A stretch of 64,000 bases of DNA from the NCBI RefSeq assembly GCF_000687475.1, contig NC_057316.1, positions 3,782,001 through 3,846,000 on the forward strand, read 5' to 3'. Source of the DNA: Ustilaginoidea virens. Lineage: Eukaryota > Ascomycota > Sordariomycetes > Hypocreales > Clavicipitaceae. Shown here piece by piece: positions 1 to 10,565 of this stretch; the stretch's first letter is position 1; each line of letters begins with the position of its first letter. The notes below the pieces were generated by a model. The model was not told the origin of the DNA, did no database searches, and saw only the letters and a list, made by a program, of their open reading frames with translations. The translations under genes and the position numbers were made by a program.

Positions 1-954
1 CCGGTGAACTGGAGGCCCTCCTTGCCGGTGATCTTGCCGACGCAGCCGCCGGGGGCCAGGGAGCCGCGCAGGATCTGGATGTGGCCGGTGGCCTTGATGG
101 GGTTGCTGAGCGGCCGGATGATTTGCTGGTCCGAGGGAAGGTCCGGCACGTGCTGCATGTTTTGCTTCATGGTCTTGCCGGTGACGGTGATGCCCGAGCC
201 GTCGAGGAGGCCCTCGCTGAGCAGAAACTTGAGCAGGCCGGGCGTGCCGCCAATCTTGTGAAGGTCCTCCATGACGTACCGGCCAGAGGGCCGCAGGTCC
301 GCCAGGAGCGGCACGCGGTCCGAGACGCTCTGGAAGTCGTCAATGGTCAGCTCGATGCCGACAGAGTCGGCGATGGCGATGAGGTGGAGGACGGCGTTGG
401 TGCTGCCGCCGAGGACGGAGACGACGGTCATGGCGTTTTCAAAGGCCTGGCGGGTCATGATGTCGCGGGGCCGGATGTCCTCCCTGAGCAGGTTCCTGAT
501 GGCCGGGCCGACGGCCTCGCACTCGGCCACCTTGGCGGCGTCCTCGGCCGGGTTGCTGCTGCTCCCCGGGAGGGTGAGGCCGATGGTCTCGAGGGCCGTG
601 GCCATGGTGTTGGCCGTGTACATGCCCCCGCAGGCGCCGCTGCCCGGGCAGGCGTTGCGGATGATGTCGAGCCTCTGCTCCTCGGTGATGTCGCCGGCAA
701 TGTACTGGCCGTAGGCCTGGAAGGCGGACACAATGTCCAGCGGGTCGCCCGACCGGCCGCAGCCGGGCTTGATGGTGCCGCCGTAGACCATGATGCTGGG
801 CCGGTTGACGCGGCCAAAGGCCATGGCCACGCCGGGCATGTTCTTGTCGCAGCCGGGCAGGCTGACGTTGGCGTCGTACCACTGGCCGTTCATGACGGTC
901 TCGATGCTGTCGGCGATGATCTCGCGGCTCTGCAGCGAGTACCTCATGCCGGTG

Positions 955-986
<32 letters not shown>

Positions 987-1465
987 GGTGTTGAACCTGT
1001 ACGGGATGAGGCCGGCCTTGGCGACCGACTCGCGCACCACGCGCGACAGGTCCATGAGGTGCATGTTGCAGGGGTTGCCCTCGTACCAGACGGACGAGAT
1101 GCCCACCTGCGCCTTGTCCATGTCCTCCTCGGAAAGACCGGTGGCGTAGAGCATGGCTTGCGAGGCGCCCTGCGACTTGGGCTGCGTGATTGCCGCCGAC
1201 ACTCTGTTGAGCTTGTTTTCTGCCTGGAGGGCTGGCGTGGCGGCGGATAGCAAGCGGCTGCAGACAGCATTATCGACAGCGACAACGACAACGACAGCGA
1301 CAGCGACGTACGACGACGACAACGGGCAGGGCTGCTCGTCAGTGGCCCGTCGAATGCAGGAAGCGGAAAAGACGGGGAAACGCACCCGTGACTCCTTGAC
1401 GATGTCAAGATGCTCTTGGCCGCGCTGGCCAAGGCCGTCGGCCGCTGGCGTAGAGTGCACAACAT
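1..1465 (-). CDS. ILV3: Dihydroxy-acid dehydratase, mitochondrial (3' part cut off)
   Basis: The enzyme dehydrates dihydroxy-acids to 2-keto acids, the third step of valine and isoleucine synthesis, in the mitochondrial matrix. About 445 of roughly 600 residues are visible; the reading frame runs off the left window edge without a stop. The three cysteines expected to hold the [2Fe-2S] cluster sit in [19 protein letters not shown] and [12 protein letters not shown], and the [12 protein letters not shown] block lies near the edge. I place one intron at 1258-1385 (donor GTGCGT, acceptor CTGCAG), joining exon 1 (1386-1465, a basic Ser/Arg-rich presequence) to [20 protein letters not shown] in frame. 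The intron contains a CGACAA/TCGTTG-type repeat at about 1273-1320. The ATG at 1463-1465 is chosen because the leader then reads as a mitochondrial presequence. Certain in family, good in exon structure. Confidence 0.95.
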
Positions 1466-2141
1466 GGCGAGGTGAGGCGAAGAGAGGCGAGGCGAAGGGG
1501 GGGGGGGCTGACCCGGCCAGGTCTTGGTGAAAGGGACCTATGAAGTCAGAGCTCGCTCGGGAGTCGCCAATTCGAGACGCGAGATGGGGATTGTGGCCGC
1601 GATGTCCGAGGGGGAGGAGTGCGAAGAAAATGGGCAGAGATGCCGTTGTCGGCGCAACCAAGGTGGAATGTTCAATGATTCCTTTCAATTTGTGCAGCCA
1701 AGTTTTTGTCTCCTTGCCGAGTTGGCCGACACCGGTTCGGCTCCACTGTGCGTAATGGGCGGCTTCTCATTGGCCAGCGAGACGCCGCGCGGCTCCCCAG
1801 AGGCTGGACCTGCGCTTGCAACTGCATTTGCCATTTTTGGTCACGCCGAGGCCATAGGCCATATGCCGCCAAGGCATCGACAGGACTGTTACAGGACGGT
1901 TGCGGGACGGCTACGGGACGGTTACATTGGCGAATTTGACATTGACTTTGCACCCCTATGAATTCATGTGCTGCTGGAGCAAAGTGCTATCACGAGCTTC
2001 ACGCGCTCCGTCCGCTGCGTGTTTGCGCCATTCCCTCGGGACACGGTCCGTCGACAATTGCTCATCCACTTCGGGGTCGGGGTCGGGTCGGGGTCGGGCC
2101 GGGGCTCGGGCTGGGGCTCGGGCTGGGGTACCGGGCCTTTG
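1466..2141. other. Spacer between ILV3 promoter and ClpP 3' end
   Basis: This is the upstream region of the dehydratase gene (which reads leftward) and the downstream region of ClpP. No convincing gene is seen; the ORFs here lack codon structure or homology I recognise. It holds a G run at 1499-1507 and a guanine-rich minisatellite at 2072-2128, listed separately. Confidence 0.6.
2072..2128 (+). repeat. G-rich minisatellite (GGGTCG / GGGCTG units)
   Basis: About 57 bases of short units alternating GGGGTC, GGGTCG, GGGCTC and GGGCTG, lying just past the ClpP stop codon. The repeated GGG and GGGG blocks could form a G-quadruplex on the plus strand, which is the non-template face of nothing obvious here but complements the ClpP 3' untranslated RNA (C-rich in that RNA). 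Confidence 0.8.
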
Positions 2142-3291
2142 TCAGCTGCCGCCTTTCCCATCATTCCCTTGCTGCCCTTCAGTCGTCCTCTTGGTCAAGA
2201 TGGCATCAATGACGCCCAGCCCCAGCGCTTCGTCTACGCTCAAATACTTGTCCCGCTCCATCATGTCGTTGACCTCTTCCAGGGAATACGTATCGGGCCC
2301 TTTGGCCTTGTTCAGGTGGTGTCGCATGATCTGGTTCGACTGGTCTCTGATGCGCTGGATCTGGTTCGCGTAAATGAGTATATCGGACGCTTGGCCTCGC
2401 GTCCCGCCCAGCGGTTGGTGGATCATGATGGAGCTGTGCGGCAACGCGAGCCTCTTGCCAGCTTCTCCGCCGGCGAGAAGAATAGCTGCCATGGAGGCGG
2501 CTCCGCCGACACAGACGGTGGACACAGGGGATCGAATATACGTCATGGTGTCGTAGATTGCCATGCCTGCCGAGGGTTTTTTTTTTTTTCTTTTTTTAAC
2601 CAAAAGGAAATCAAAATGGCCAAGACGTCTCGGGGGAGACATCCCGCCAGGGGCGACAATGCAACATACCTGCGGTCACCGACCCCCCGGGAGAGTTTAT
2701 GTACATGGTAATGGGCTTGTCGGGAGTGTCGGATTCGAGCCACAGAAGCTGGGCAACGATGGAGGCGGACATGAAGTCGTTGATCTCGCCGTTGAGACAG
2801 ACGATTCGCTCCTGCAAAGCCGTCAGGCGCGTGCTTTCGGCCATCGGCCACCGACCGAGGGGGTGCTTTGCGTGTTTTGTCTCAATCTACCTGCAGGAGC
2901 TTGGAGAAGATGTCCCCTGCGGTACGTCGTCAGCCCCTTTCTCGTCCCGGCGTTGGTTTCACACCTTCTTGTCCGGAGGGAAACAAACACGTTCTCCTCC
3001 CCGACGCCTACTCCCCATCAGCCGCGGACTCGATGGAAAAGGAAAAAAAAATAAGAATAAATAAAAATAAAAATAATACAGCCAGAGCGTGGCGCATCCG
3101 AGGGCAGCGCTTACCGACGTCTCTTCAATGTACGGCATGGGAATGTAGTCCATGGTCGGCCCGGATCGCGACATGCTCGACAGGGCAAAGGCTCGTTTGG
3201 GACAGTGCGGACGATGGGCTGGCGGCCTTGCAAGCCTGAGCCTGAGCCTGAGCCTGCACATGGCGGGGAGCGCGCGAGTTGGCGACGCCAT
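2142..3291 (-). CDS. ATP-dependent Clp protease proteolytic subunit, mitochondrial
   Basis: ClpP forms the serine-protease barrel that degrades misfolded matrix proteins together with a ClpX-type ATPase. Exons read as 3115-3291, 2989-3007, 2891-2916, 2670-2811 and 2142-2566, giving 262 residues. Exon 1 is an Arg-rich presequence ending in the family motif MPYIEET. Catalytic residues are visible: Ser in [10 protein letters not shown] (about 146), His in [11 protein letters not shown] (about 171) and Asp in MMERDKYL (about 227). The second exon is only 19 nt; without it exon 1 (phase 0) and the DIFSKLLQ exon (needing two leading bases) do not share a frame, and with it the peptide GRRTWDIFS matches the family GWRTYDIFS. 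Intron 4 and intron 1 carry T-rich tracts. Family certain; the micro-exon is inferred. Confidence 0.93.
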
Positions 3292-3901
3292 GATGCTGCA
3301 TAATCGAGGCTGGCGAGAGGGTTTGAAAGCTTGGGGGGGTTGAAACTTTGAAACTGGACGTGAGAGGATGGAGATGGAGCATGGCGTTTGCTTCCCATGC
3401 CAATAGCTCCGCGGTCAATCACCCAACCGGCGCTGACCTAAGCGGCCTATGCAGAAAGCGGGGCTTAGCTTTTGCCCGCGCGATTCGATCGATCTGATTC
3501 GCTGCGAAACATCAGAGGATAGGTCCGATAAGGACCTGCGCAGTTACGTCGGTTGCGCATCCTTGCTCGTCATCTTCTGCCCGTCTTGTCCTCATCTTGA
3601 TCTGCTCGTCATCTTGTGCCTGTATTGCCCTCATCTTCATCTGCTCGTCAATCTTGCATCTCCTTGCAAGGCGCGGCTCGGCTCCCGTAAAGCCGTGGAT
3701 AATTATTTGCCCCCGCCCAGCAGCAGCCAGCTCCCTTCAGGCCTGTCGCAACCATCTCACGACGACGCCTCGGCACGGCCCATCATTGTCCGTCCCACTC
3801 GGAACCCAAGACGCCGCAGACCACCAAGTCAACAGGACACGGACCTACAGCAGTCACAGTCCGGCCGAACCCGTTGACGCGACGCCACAGCCCAGCCCGG
3901 C
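3292..3901. other. Upstream region of ClpP / downstream of the lipid-droplet hydrolase
   Basis: No gene is supported. The stretch carries a 39-bp tandem repeat (3563-3655) and otherwise unique sequence. Since both neighbours are on the minus strand, it should contain the ClpP promoter; no TATA box stands out. Confidence 0.55.
3563..3655. repeat. 39-bp tandem repeat, about 2.3 copies
   Basis: The block beginning TGCTCGTCATCTT recurs with a 39-base period at about 3564, 3603 and 3642. The first two copies differ by a handful of substitutions; the third is cut short. It is pyrimidine-rich on the plus strand. Confidence 0.8.
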
Positions 3902-5072
3902 TCACTCGCACCGCCCGTCGGCCCCATCAATCTCCGCGACCCAGGCATTCACCTTGCGGGCCACCATCCAGCTCGTGTCTACCGAGGGGCGCCAGTCAGT
4001 CAGTCAGCACCTACATGGGGAAGATTCCCTCCCACCGAATCGTGAACGTTGGTCCGGCAAGAAGAAGAAAAAAAAAAGAAAAAAAAAACTCACCCTCCCT
4101 CGTGCAAAACGCGTGGGCTATGTTGCCCTCGTCGACCGTGATGCTCGTCATCCCCTTCTTGCCCGCCCTCGCCCGCCGCCGCCGCCGCGCGATAAACTCG
4201 TCCCTCACGTGGTCGGCAACCCAGTGGTCCTGCCTGCCGTAGAACATGAAGAACCGCGGCGCACGGGGCCCTGTCGTGCTGCCCCCCGCCGTCCCGTCGT
4301 CCGCGCCGGATGCCTCCCACAGCGCGTCCTCCCACGTGTCCTCCAGGATGTCGTCAAGCTCCGACTTGGCCATGTGGAAGGCCTGCAGCACGCCGTCTCG
4401 GCTCTTGAGCCATTCCGCCGTCACGCCCGCGGCGCGCGGCGAGAAGCGCAGCACCTTCTCGACGAGCCACTGCAGGGCGCGCTGCGGCAGCAGCCCCAGC
4501 AGAGCTCCCGCGTACGCCGCGAAGTGTGCGTCCACGGTGGGCAGGCCGCGCAGCCGGTTGAGGCGGGTGCCGGCCTGCGAGGCGGCGAGGGAGGCGATCG
4601 TCGGGAAGAGCAGGAAGCCGTGGCGGAGGCGGAGATGGGGCGCCCGGCTGGCATCCCGCAGGTGTCTGTGGAATATCTCGACGCAGATGTAGGCGCCGAT
4701 CGAGTGGCCCATGAGGATGACGAGGTCGTAGGGCTTGTCGTCGGCGGGGCCGCCGTCGGGGCCGCCGCCGGGGCTGCTCACGCGGCGGGAGGCCACGTCG
4801 CGGTACGTGGCGTCGACCTGCGCGTGCACGTCCAGCGGCGGGTTGTCGGGGCCAAACGGTTCGTGCTCATCGTCGCAGAAGCCAGCGAGGTTGGCGCCGT
4901 AGAGGTCGTACGCCGTGGCTCCGGCTGCCGAGCTGTCGAGCAGGCTGCGCAGCGCGTCGAGGAAGTCGACGTAGAAGCCGATGAGGCCGGGGTTCCCGCA
5001 CACAAAGTAGACGAGAGCGCGTTGCTTGGCGCCGCGCACCTCCTCGGACGGCTTCCATATGCAAGACAGCAT
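3902..5072 (-). CDS. Lipid droplet-associated hydrolase (LDAH/DUF2305 family)
   Basis: An alpha/beta-hydrolase of the family that includes animal LDAH, thought to act on lipid-droplet esters. Two exons, 4094-5072 and 3902-3978, give 351 residues. The N-terminal VYFVCGNPGLIGFY block (about residues 21-34) and the nucleophile elbow GHSIGAY (Ser about 124) are diagnostic; the acid is probably in FYGRQDHWV and the His in NIAHAFC, both near the C-terminus. The single intron (3979-4093, donor GTGAGT, acceptor GGTAG) is filled with T and A runs, and reading through it gives an implausible poly-Phe tail, whereas splicing yields DTSWMVARKVNAWVAEID before the stop. The ATG at 5072 is preferred over the longer frame to 5378, whose extra residues look like untranslated sequence with an Ile run. 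Confidence 0.9.
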
Positions 5073-5547
5073 GGCTTTGGCAGCTTTCGTGGGCCCAGAG
5101 ACGGGGTTTGGGGTTGTTTTGGAGGGTCGGTCGAGTGACTCGCGTCTGTGTGGGGCAAGCAAGAGCCGGGCTTGGTTGATGATGATGATGATGGGGATGA
5201 TGTGATAATGCACCACGACGCTAGCTACCCCTGAATACTGAATAACGGTACTCCGTACATACATAATAACCCCGGCGTGTTGGCAGCATTCCACCCTTGC
5301 AACTGGTGGCATACGTGTGGCCGGCCTGCTTGGTGGGAGGAGGGCCTGGAGGGCACTGCGGAGAACGAACCAACGCACCCATCATGTCTCCTGGCCTGCA
5401 ACAACCAACCAGGTTTTGTATCTTTTTGCGAGGACAGCATAGCATGGCCATGCTGGGCAGCCACTCCAATCAGACATCAGACATGAGACACAGCATTACA
5501 GATACAGTCTAAGGGGAAAAAAAAAAAAAAAAAAAAGAAGCCCCCCG
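5073..5547. other. Spacer upstream of the hydrolase gene
   Basis: No gene seen. It contains an ATG/CAT trinucleotide run around 5178-5206, one TACTCCGTA motif at 5249-5257, and an A run at 5517-5536 just past the PFF1 stop codon. Confidence 0.55.
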
Positions 5548-8500
5548 CTACACCACCTTGACCGTCTTTCTCACCTCCAACAGACCAACAGCCGCCTTTG
5601 TAACAACCGCCCACCGAGGCATGTACTGTGTCACTTCGTGAAACGCTGGAATAGTCTCGCCACTGTTCACGTCCGACCAGGAGCATCTGGCCGTTATGGA
5701 CAGCTCGTCCGCCGACTCTCGCGGCTTGAGCTCACCGTTGGTGGAATCGCCAGCTCCCATGGCTTCGACGCCAGCAACATCCTCCCGGCCGCTCGCTAGA
5801 CCACCACCACCACCACCACCACCACCACCACCCAGCTGAAGTGTGACAGTCCAGGGCCCCTCCCATTTCCGTCTCCAAAGCTGAACGTGCTTCAGACCTT
5901 CGGACGGATACGATCCGAAGCGCTCGTCTCTGTTGCCTCCACCCTCGACGGAGAAGCCAAAGACGGGAGACGAAAGGTCCAGGAAGCAGGTGCGGCTGTT
6001 TAATGCATCCACCCTGACTATGACGGACTTGCCGTCAGCGCCTCTGGACGCCTCAACGGACACGACATCGGCCAATCTGGTTCCGTTGGCAACATCTGGT
6101 GTCAACAGGGAGGCGTCGTAGCTGCACGTCTTGACGTCTGCGCGCACCGTCGGTCCGGAGCATGTGATGGACTGGCCAGCTGGCGTGGGCAGGGAGCTGA
6201 TGACGGGACGAACAAACTCTTCCAGGCCCATCAGGTTCACGACATTGGTGCCCTTGTCAATGTCCACCACCTCTTGGAAGAAGAACTTGAATCGATTGTT
6301 GACGGAGAATGGGAAGGCGACCGAGTTGTAGACTAGCGTCACGATAAAGACGGCGAGGAGGAATAGGGGGACGTGATGGGTGACGCGATGTATGAACGGC
6401 GTTAACGGAAGCAGGAGCATAATCGTCAGTACGCCAACCCCCATCAGGGGGGCGAGCAGACTGCTGCCGTCCGAACCCGTCTTGGCCAGAGAAGTAGTCT
6501 GCACCAATGCCAGGTTGCCCAGGACAATGACGTATACGGTACCCAGTAGGAGGAGTTGGGGGAACCAGGTCCAAGTGGGAAGCCAGCCCGACCAGCTTTG
6601 TTCGTTTTCGTAGGCAGCATGCCTTTGCCCGAGGTCGGCTTCCGTGTGTCTCGATTCAGACACCGATCGTCGGTACGTGCTCGCAAACGTCGTAACCTGC
6701 TCATCGGATCCATAACCGCGCTCGCCAGCCCTCAGCGGTGTGGTTTCTGTGGCATCGGGGGCATCCTCGGCGTTCTCGCCGTCTTCCCGCCCCCCCTCGT
6801 GTTCAGCGCCTTCGTCTCTGTTGCCGCTAGCCTGTCCGGCATCGCCCCCTCCCTCGCCGACCTGTTGGAGGGCAAAAGTCTGCTTGCTTGGAAGGGCAAA
6901 CTGTTCCAGAAAAGAAATGAGAACCGCCCCAAAGGCGAACGTATGCAGAAAGGCCAAGGAATAGACGCCGCCGATATTCATGCGATCTTCAGCAACGGCG
7001 GCCAGAATTGAGAGAACCCATGTGATGAGAAAGATCCAAAACAGGGCAAATCCGCGTTGAAGAGCACTTGGTCGAACGAAATGGGCTCCTCGCAGAATGA
7101 GCCATGAGAGGAAATAGAACAATGAAATCATCTGTGCCCAGCTGTGCAAAAGTCAGTACCTGGAAAAAAAAAGAAAGAGAGAGAGAAAAAAAAAACAATA
7201 CCCCTGGAGGAAAAGGGGGGAGAGGGGGAATCGTGTAGACCTACACAGCGTAGCTGCTGCTATAGATGATCAGCGGGTTAACCTTGGCCAACAAGTAGAC
7301 GGATCCGACAGTTAGTCCGCCTGCAACAACCAAGGCAAGTGGAAATCTGATCAAGCCTTTCCATCCTCCAATCGGCACACGACCATCGCCCTCGGATATA
7401 TCCGTGGCTCCGTCCGCGGCAAACAGGTACCACTTGTCCTTGCGCACGAGCAGGTGGGCCACGATGACGAGGGTCAGTGGTGTGGTAATGAGCAACGTCA
7501 ATGTCCAAGCAAAAAGCCCTCTAAGCGGAAAAGCCGACCAGGCAGCTCCATACCAATCGAACCAAACGCCAGCCGTAGGCCGACCGTTCTGAACCAGATC
7601 CTTTCTGCCGTCAGACCGGGGACCGCTGAAGCGGGCGCTGCTGCTGGACCTGGACAGGGATTCGGCCGAAGCCAAAGCAGCCGAGAGCATGTGCCAGATG
7701 GAGTCGACCGACGTGTGCCGAGCGTCGTCTTCTTCGGTGTGATAGCGAGAACGAGGGGAAAAGAAGGCAATGTCGAGACCGCGCTGGCCAAAGTTGTCGA
7801 CAAAGACCGAGTAGTCGGTCGCGCTTTTGATAACACCTCTCTCAAAGGCATCTGCGGCAACGACTGATCCGAAAGGATGTGGGCTTTTGGAATAGGCCTG
7901 AGCAGTCTCGAGATCGGTTGTGCGGAAAAGCATGGCCCGACCGCCTGCCCCAGCTCCTTCCAAGTTGACAAATGTGTGACAGAACCGGACCAGAGGGCTA
8001 TAACCGAAAGCTCGCGCGCCTAGCAGACCATCCTCTTCGGCATTGTTGAAGAGAAGGACGATGCCATTCTTTGGTTGGCGGCCGGGGGAGGTAAAGTGAC
8101 TGAGCAGCTGCAGCAGGGAGACGCAAGACATGCCGTCATCAGTCGCACCATAACCAGTGGAGACCCTCGGGAGAGTCAGTGATGAAGTACGAAGAATGGG
8201 AGAGGGGGAAAAAAAAAAACCCAAAAAAAAAAAAGCCGAGTGCCCCCTCGTCCCCCCCCCGTACTGGCAAAACTACCTAATGCGACCAAGACTTACGACT
8301 TACGAATCAAAGTGGCAATTTACCAACACACCTGCGCCGCCACGAGCTGCTCGTCGAGCATCTTCTGAGCGCCACCAATCCCCCGCAGGGTCGTCCGAGC
8401 CGTGAACGTAGACATAAAAGTTGTTGCCCTCGAAATACTGGCCAACTGCGCTGCCTCTGGTAGCATAGGTGACGTTGGAAATAACATCATCAAAGAGGGT

Positions 8501-8999
8501 AGCTCCCTGAGGACGAGCCGGGGCCTCGGCAGCTTCGACGCCAACGCCAACGCCAACGCTAGCGGATGACAGGTAGCTGCGAGACGACGAGTCAGATACG
8601 GTCCCTTGCTGGGCGCTCAACCTGCCTCTTCCCGCTGGCATTGACCAACCTGCTTTGCCACGGAACACCACCGGTCAGATCCGTGGTGTAGTTGACCCCG
8701 TTTCTGTCCAGGATCTCGCGAGACCGGCGGATGAGATAGTCCCGTACGATATCGTTCTCGTGGCTATTATATGGATGGTAGAACCTGGTGATGGCCTGCA
8801 GGTCCGACCATGCCTCGGTTAAGTTGATGCCTTGGGGCAACTTGTCCGGCGACGGCGCGGACGGTACAGTTTCGTGGACATGGATTAACGAGATGAAGAC
8901 AGCCAGGTAAACGACTGTCGTCCAGAATGTCACCTGGAGCGGCCGGAAAGCGAAAGGGTTTCGGGCCATCAGGGCGGCAGGAGCGGGAACGCTTTTCAT
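5548..8999 (-). CDS. PFF1: Vacuolar membrane protease, M28 family
   Basis: A zinc aminopeptidase anchored in the vacuolar membrane. Four exons, 8650-8999, 8304-8576, 7245-8165 and 5548-7141, give 1045 residues; all junctions keep phase and reconstitute family sequence such as [15 protein letters not shown] and SSYAVWAQMIS. The start could also be the ATG at 8969, since the family usually begins [10 protein letters not shown]. Residues 20-40 form a transmembrane segment. Zinc ligands are visible in [22 protein letters not shown], the Asp/Asn segment SVFVDNFG, and SRYHTEEDD. The last 600 residues hold repeated hydrophobic spans. Near the C-terminus a run of Gly is coded by a CCA/CCACCA repeat (5808-5832). 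Introns 2 and 3 contain A-rich homopolymers. Family certain. Confidence 0.95.
5808..5832 (-). repeat. Trinucleotide repeat coding poly-Gly in PFF1
   Basis: A run of ACC units on the plus strand reads as consecutive GGT codons on the coding strand and gives about ten Gly residues in the luminal tail of PFF1. It is a likely length-variable site. Confidence 0.85.
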
Positions 9000-9221
9000 C
9001 TACAGATGCAGAATCAAAGATCCGAAAAGGTCGATGTGGCGAGAAGCAATGAAAGGCGCCTCCATAGAGGATCACGAAGCATACATAATGCAGGGCGCAG
9101 CCTGAATAGCAACGGGTGCCGGTGGGGAAGAGGGAAGAGGAAAACGGTTCTAGGGCTTAGGGGTCCGCTGCTAGCTGCAATTAGGTCGACTGAGGTGGAC
9201 GGGTGACGGCGAGCGCGCCAA

Positions 9222-9275
9222 AGGTGATGGATGGATGGATGGTTGGATGGATGGTTGGATGGATGGTTGGATGGT
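9222..9275. repeat. GGAT/GGTT tetranucleotide-type minisatellite
   Basis: Units of GGATGGAT and GGTTGGAT alternate over about 54 bases upstream of PFF1. A similar GGAT run occurs at 60234-60268. Confidence 0.85.
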
Positions 9276-9512
9276 TGGGAAGCCAGGTGGGGCTGGCTGC
9301 TGGCATGAATAATGTATCCCCTTATGGTAGTACGGAGTATGGAAGTAGTTGTTTGGAGTTGACCAGCTCCTAATTACTTCCCCATCTTACTACCGTGTAT
9401 TGCATGCCAGTTCAGTTTAATGAAGTTATCAAGATGTCTCTAAAAATGTAGCCATGTATTTATTTCCTTCTCTTCCAAAAGTAGACATATCCGCTAGTTG
9501 AAAGACAAACCG

Positions 9513-9557
9513 AGGTTAGGTTAGGTAAGGTAGGTACCTAGGTAGGTACCTACCTTC
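9513..9557. repeat. GGTTAGG / GGTACCTACC motif cluster
   Basis: A GGTTAGG-type run followed by two overlapping palindromic GGTAGGTACCTACC-type elements. The 17-mer AGGTTAGGTTAGGTAAG at 9513-9529 recurs exactly at 54076-54092, next to another GGTACC cluster. Confidence 0.75.
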
Positions 9558-10565
9558 TAGGTGACCACTTCCTACAGGGTAGCGCAACAACATCCGAGAT
9601 ACATGCACCGTTATTATATTGGTAAAGAGAAAGAACATTGGTAAACCCTGAACCCTACTTGTTAAAGCCTTGGGTACCCAACGTACAAAACCTAACTTTG
9701 AGTCTTGACCACCCCCTTCACATTCGGTGGTTTTGTTTTTCGACCTTGGCATTTCAATTGTCAGACACCTACGCAGGGTGCGCATCGCAACCTGGCAGGT
9801 CGCTTTATCCGCTGCACCAGCTTCAAGGTTCCAGTCCCTTCCAGTCGCTTCCCTAGTGCCAGATGTTACCGCAGCGCTACGGAGAGCAGGCGGCCAACCC
9901 AACAACAACCAACCATCACGAACAGCATTGCAGAGCAAAGACCCGCAGCCGCAGCCGCAGCCGCAGTCGCAGACGCCAGGTCTCGTGCGTCTCGGCGAAA
10001 GCAAGGTTTACTGGGCAGATCAACAAGACCCCGCGCTTCCTGCAGTCGGCAGTCGTCAGGGCCTCAGAGATCGAGCCATCCCATCCGTCTTGCTGTTCAA
10101 CCTTTACTGCCTAGACATTGACCAGTTGCCGCGTCTTTGCAGCAAAACACAGCAACACAGCAACACAGCAACGCAGCAACACAGCAACGCTGTGGCTACG
10201 AAATTCCCCATTATCAATCTTCATGTATAATTACTAAAACACAGAAAAAGAAACGAACCAAAAAATTAGGATACATGCCTACTGCGGTTAGTTGAGACCC
10301 TGCCGTCTCTTAAAAAAACACTTGGCTTGGTAAGAACTGGGGTGGTTTTGCCTGGTCAAGTTGCGCATGAATGAAAAATCTCTCGTCGTCATCATCATTC
10401 ATCAGTGCCAGAAGCCTTGTTGTCGTCACGTAACCTTACCACGCAGCGCGCCCAACTATCGTGCTTTCCTAAATGTCAGGTCCCCTCTTGCACAAGCAGC
10501 TAGCTCCATGTTAGCAGTGAATTAGCCTGGCATTCGGTCCGAAAACGGTTGGAAGAGCTACTCGC

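Larger units (their letters stand above)
9000..10565. other. Spacer between PFF1 promoter and MSL5 3' end
   Basis: I see no supported gene in this 1.6 kb. It holds a GGATGGTTGGAT repeat (9222-9275), a TACGGAGTA motif (9331-9339), a GGTAGGTACC cluster (9513-9557), a CCGCAG hexamer run (about 9948-9978) and an AGCAACACA run (about 10141-10188). Several overlapping ORFs at 9638-10230 are open in more than one frame but lack recognisable domains and are probably by-products of these repeats. Confidence 0.55.

Noticed and set aside
81..1250. Long plus-strand open frame opposite the dehydratase gene
   Set aside because: It is the antisense shadow of a conserved GC-rich gene; its translation is low-complexity (Val/Asp/Gly/His) and has no domain.
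3597..5138. 513-codon plus-strand frame opposite the lipid-droplet hydrolase
   Set aside because: The minus strand carries a recognisable hydrolase with catalytic motifs; the plus frame crosses its intron and has no family match.
9515..9530. GGTTAGG run as interstitial telomere repeat
   Set aside because: The unit is GGTTAGGTTAGG, not TTAGGG, and it occurs only two or three times; it belongs with the GGTACC motif clusters.
9638..10230. Several overlapping plus-strand frames
   Set aside because: They are open because of CCGCAG and AGCAACACA repeats, share no frame with any recognisable domain, and have no splice support.
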